Position numbers and translations under genes: made by a program. This document shows, piece after piece, positions 62,801 through 64,000 of a DNA stretch of 64,000 nucleotides (the stretch's first letter is position 1; every line of letters starts with the position of its first letter). This stretch comes from Paraktedonobacter sp035294465 (GTDB taxonomy: Bacteria; Chloroflexota; Ktedonobacteria; Ktedonobacterales; Ktedonobacteraceae). Below the pieces are notes generated by a model. It had not been told where the DNA came from and did no database searches. It saw nothing but the letters and a program-made list of their open reading frames with translations. The stretch lies in the NCBI GenBank assembly GCA_035294465.1, contig DATGKW010000227.1, positions 16,917-80,916 of the forward strand, given 5' to 3'.

Positions 62801-64000
62801 CCTGCGCCACACGGAGCCGCATATTCCGTTGATCTCGCCACCGCCGCACCACGACATCTATAGTATCGAGGATCTTGCTCAGCTCATCTACGATCTCCGC
62901 CAGATCAATCCCCAGGCGAAGATCGGCGTGAAGCTGGTTTCTAGCATTGGAGTGGGCACTATCGCGGCTGGCGTTGCCAAAGCTCATGCGAACTATGTCC
63001 TGATTAGCGGCCACGATGGCGGCACCGGGGCCTCGCCGCTGCAATCGATCAAGCACGCAGGTATTCCCTGGGAGCGCGGCCTGGCCGAGACGCAGCAGAC
63101 GCTGGTGAAGAACGGTCTGCGCACACGCGTCAGGGTACGCGTGGATGGCGGCCTCAAGACCGGGCGCGATGTGGTCATCGGGGCGATGCTGGGCGCTGAC
63201 GAGTTTGGCTTTGGTACGGCCAGCTTGGTCTCGCTCGGCTGCGATATGGCGCGTCAGTGTCATCTGAACACCTGTCCTGCGGGCATTGCCACGCAGCGCG
63301 AGGACCTGCGGGCCAAATTTACCGGCACACCTCAAGCGCTGATCAACTACCTCACGTTCGTAGCTGAGGAGGTGCGCGAGTGGTTGGCTCATCTTGGCTT
63401 TACGCGCCTTGAGGATGTCATCGGGCGTGCTGATCTGCTCGAAGGATTGGCTGGCTCGCCGGTCGAGATGGAATCGCTGCTGGTTTCGCTGCCTGTGCAT
63501 GCTGATCCTGAGCCGCATCCGGCCCCGTCGCATTCGCGCCTGGCCGATGAACTGCTCGGTGAGGTCAAGCAGGCTTTGCGAGGCGAGTGTAGCGTTCTGA
63601 CGCGCCACCAGATCCACAACTACGACCGCACGATTGGTGCGCGAGTGGCCGGGGAGATCGCTCGCCGTTACGGCAATGCCGGGCTGCCGGGTGTGAGCAT
63701 TACCAGCATCTTCCATGGCTCGGCTGGCCAGAGCTTTGGCGCCTTTACCGTGCCTGGTATGAATCTGGTGCTCTACGGCGAAGCTAACGACTATGTGGGT
63801 AAAGGCATGACCGGCGGCCAGATCGTGATTGCGCCTCCGGTCGAGGCCAGTTTTTCCGCGCATCAGAATATTATTCTGGGCAATACCGTTCTCTATGGCG
63901 CAACGGGTGGGCAGCTCTTCGCCGCCGGACGTGCTGGCGAACGTTTCGCTGTGCGCAACAGCGGCGCGTTGGCCGTAGTCGAGGGTACGGGCGCGCACGC
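59811..64000 (+). CDS. gltB: glutamate synthase large subunit, 3' end missing
   Basis: 1396 codons are present of the roughly 1500 expected; the frame is open to the right edge. Cys26 in HDACGTGF is the predicted glutaminase nucleophile after propeptide removal. THRGAQDADAETSDGSG and the central domain follow. The FMN-binding synthase domain has GEGGEDP, KPGEGGQLP and ISGHDGGTGASP, and [3Fe-4S] cysteines in CDMARQCHLNTCPAGIATQ. The start of the GXGXG beta-helix is also present (SAGQSFGAF). It makes two glutamates from glutamine and 2-oxoglutarate. The usual partner GltD is not in view here, although a GltD-like fusion lies at 7020. GGGAGGG lies 9 bases before ATG. Confidence 0.96.
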   Translation, partial: MHTFSTSSTRDKQYPLYEARWEHDACGTGFLADVSGASSHVVIEQALVALTNLTHRGAQDADAETSDGSGLLTAIPRELLCAELQDQRISLASPEDLAVGMLFLPSASTSLKAYFQARRVIEQVLDTLHIPLLTWRDPPFDLSVAGTRARASMPTITQVLLARPQELSADEYERSLYHARRLIEKRWQEAGLADGYIASFSSRTIVYKGLLAPSELARFYLDLVDERYASSFAIFHQRYSTNTFPAWPLAQPMRYLAHNGEINTIQGNCHWMRARERSLASPLWGDRLSDLLPVVQADSSDSGRLDNALELLALSGRDVLHSMQMLIPPAWEQDRELSQEERAWCEYHACCMEPWDGPAALIFGDGRYVGAALDRNGLRPLRYTLTSHGLLIVASEAGVLACDPSEVVERGRLGPGEMLAVDLEQGVLLRNATIKRRLAERQPYQQWLDTHLMRLSDLSATLPSSLPASPSGDALFRQQQLFGYTHEDIEFVLRPMLTDVKEPTWSMGDDAPLAALSTRSRSFADYFHQRFAQVTNPPIDPLREECVMSLDCYLGRRLSILTETPLHARQIHLETPLLTEAQLEALCQLRRDGYGTRVLDVSFSRAGGPEALVETLDRLEEEAVSAALDNVAFLVLSDRQASLDNPPVPMLLAVGAVHQALIRRGLRDYTSLICETGWAVDVHQVALLLGYGAEALVPYLALASVRALAGQRKLEEITAEQAVERYIHVIEGGLHKIMARMGISTLRNIIAAGLFEIFGLDQTVLDRCFAGSAAHPGNVTFIQIAEQVLAWVEPLARQVLEMPVERPQAGESRRKLTDIGRYRFRRDGEYHAFQPLVVRALQKAARSGSREDYQNFTELVYSRPPTVLRDLLTFKPRDPVPIDQVEPMESIRARFVISAMSIGALSPETHRTIAAAMNSIGGRNNTGEGGEDPAWYSETMNGFPVSSKIKQVASARFGVTAEYLVRAEELEIKMAQGSKPGEGGQLPPAKVTPFIARLRHTEPHIPLISPPPHHDIYSIEDLAQLIYDLRQINPQAKIGVKLVSSIGVGTIAAGVAKAHANYVLISGHDGGTGASPLQSIKHAGIPWERGLAETQQTLVKNGLRTRVRVRVDGGLKTGRDVVIGAMLGADEFGFGTASLVSLGCDMARQCHLNTCPAGIATQREDLRAKFTGTPQALINYLTFVAEEVREWLAHLGFTRLEDVIGRADLLEGLAGSPVEMESLLVSLPVHADPEPHPAPSHSRLADELLGEVKQALRGECSVLTRHQIHNYDRTIGARVAGEIARRYGNAGLPGVSITSIFHGSAGQSFGAFTVPGMNLVLYGEANDYVGKGMTGGQIVIAPPVEASFSAHQNIILGNTVLYGATGGQLFAAGRAGERFAVRNSGALAVVEGTGAH

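Noticed and set aside
61692..63998. 768-codon open frame on the minus strand
   Set aside because: Antisense to gltB, which has all family motifs; no ribosome site or recognisable domain.

Overview
The window is about 64 kb of a bacterial chromosome of moderately high GC. The gene set fits a Ktedonobacteria-like Chloroflexota: XRE-GAF regulators, TIR-NB-ARC-TPR proteins, many Ser/Thr kinase-type proteins, a split KdpD, LLM-monooxygenase debris, and DUF2382 and CHRD proteins. This assignment is inferred from gene content; the window has no rRNA or other phylogenetic marker. I saw no CRISPR array, tRNA, rRNA or intact insertion sequence.

Layout. 1-2.6 kb: 3' part of a CheA-type hybrid kinase and a small coiled-coil gene. 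2.8-3.9 kb: leuB. 4.1-9.5 kb: an unusual four-gene redox operon of complex-I-like parts (NuoB; a NuoI-NuoE chimera; a NuoF with a divergent flavin/NADH pocket; a NuoG-GltD-ferredoxin fusion), with a clear promoter and a terminator-like hairpin. 9.5-14.7 kb: GH1 and GH3 glycosidases flanking an XRE-GAF regulator. 14.8-18.3 kb: a stress protein, a membrane-anchored HNH protein, a CDGSH protein, then a decayed region with lectin-like fragments. 18.3-24 kb: TPR protein, a pseudokinase-DinG helicase fusion, and a Nudix regulator. 24-31.2 kb: two paralogous TIR-NB-ARC-TPR genes whose 3' flanks are also related and carry matching short ORFs. 31.2-36.4 kb: hydrolase, oxidoreductase, SDR, a monooxygenase remnant, a membrane protein and a CHRD lipoprotein.

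36.6-50.1 kb is a potassium island. A KimA-like K+ importer and a cation exchanger meet tail to tail. Opposite to the importer runs a ten-gene unit: usp, a stand-alone receiver, a 27-residue membrane peptide, kdpF, kdpA, kdpB, kdpC, kdpD sensor half, kdpD kinase half and kdpE, ending at a strong terminator. CTTGAG direct repeats spaced 11 bp precede both the KimA-like gene and the usp-kdp unit. A longer phased array lies upstream of an APC permease at 57-58.6 kb. I infer a shared KdpE-like operator.

50.2-57 kb: ACT protein, Ser/Thr kinase, then a tightly coupled operon (ECF sigma factor, zinc-finger anti-sigma membrane protein, 33-residue membrane peptide, two ABC-2 permeases, ABC ATPase), followed by a convergent PPP-type phosphatase. 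57-64 kb: APC permease, a 1.2 kb hairpin-rich intergenic region, and gltB running off the right edge.
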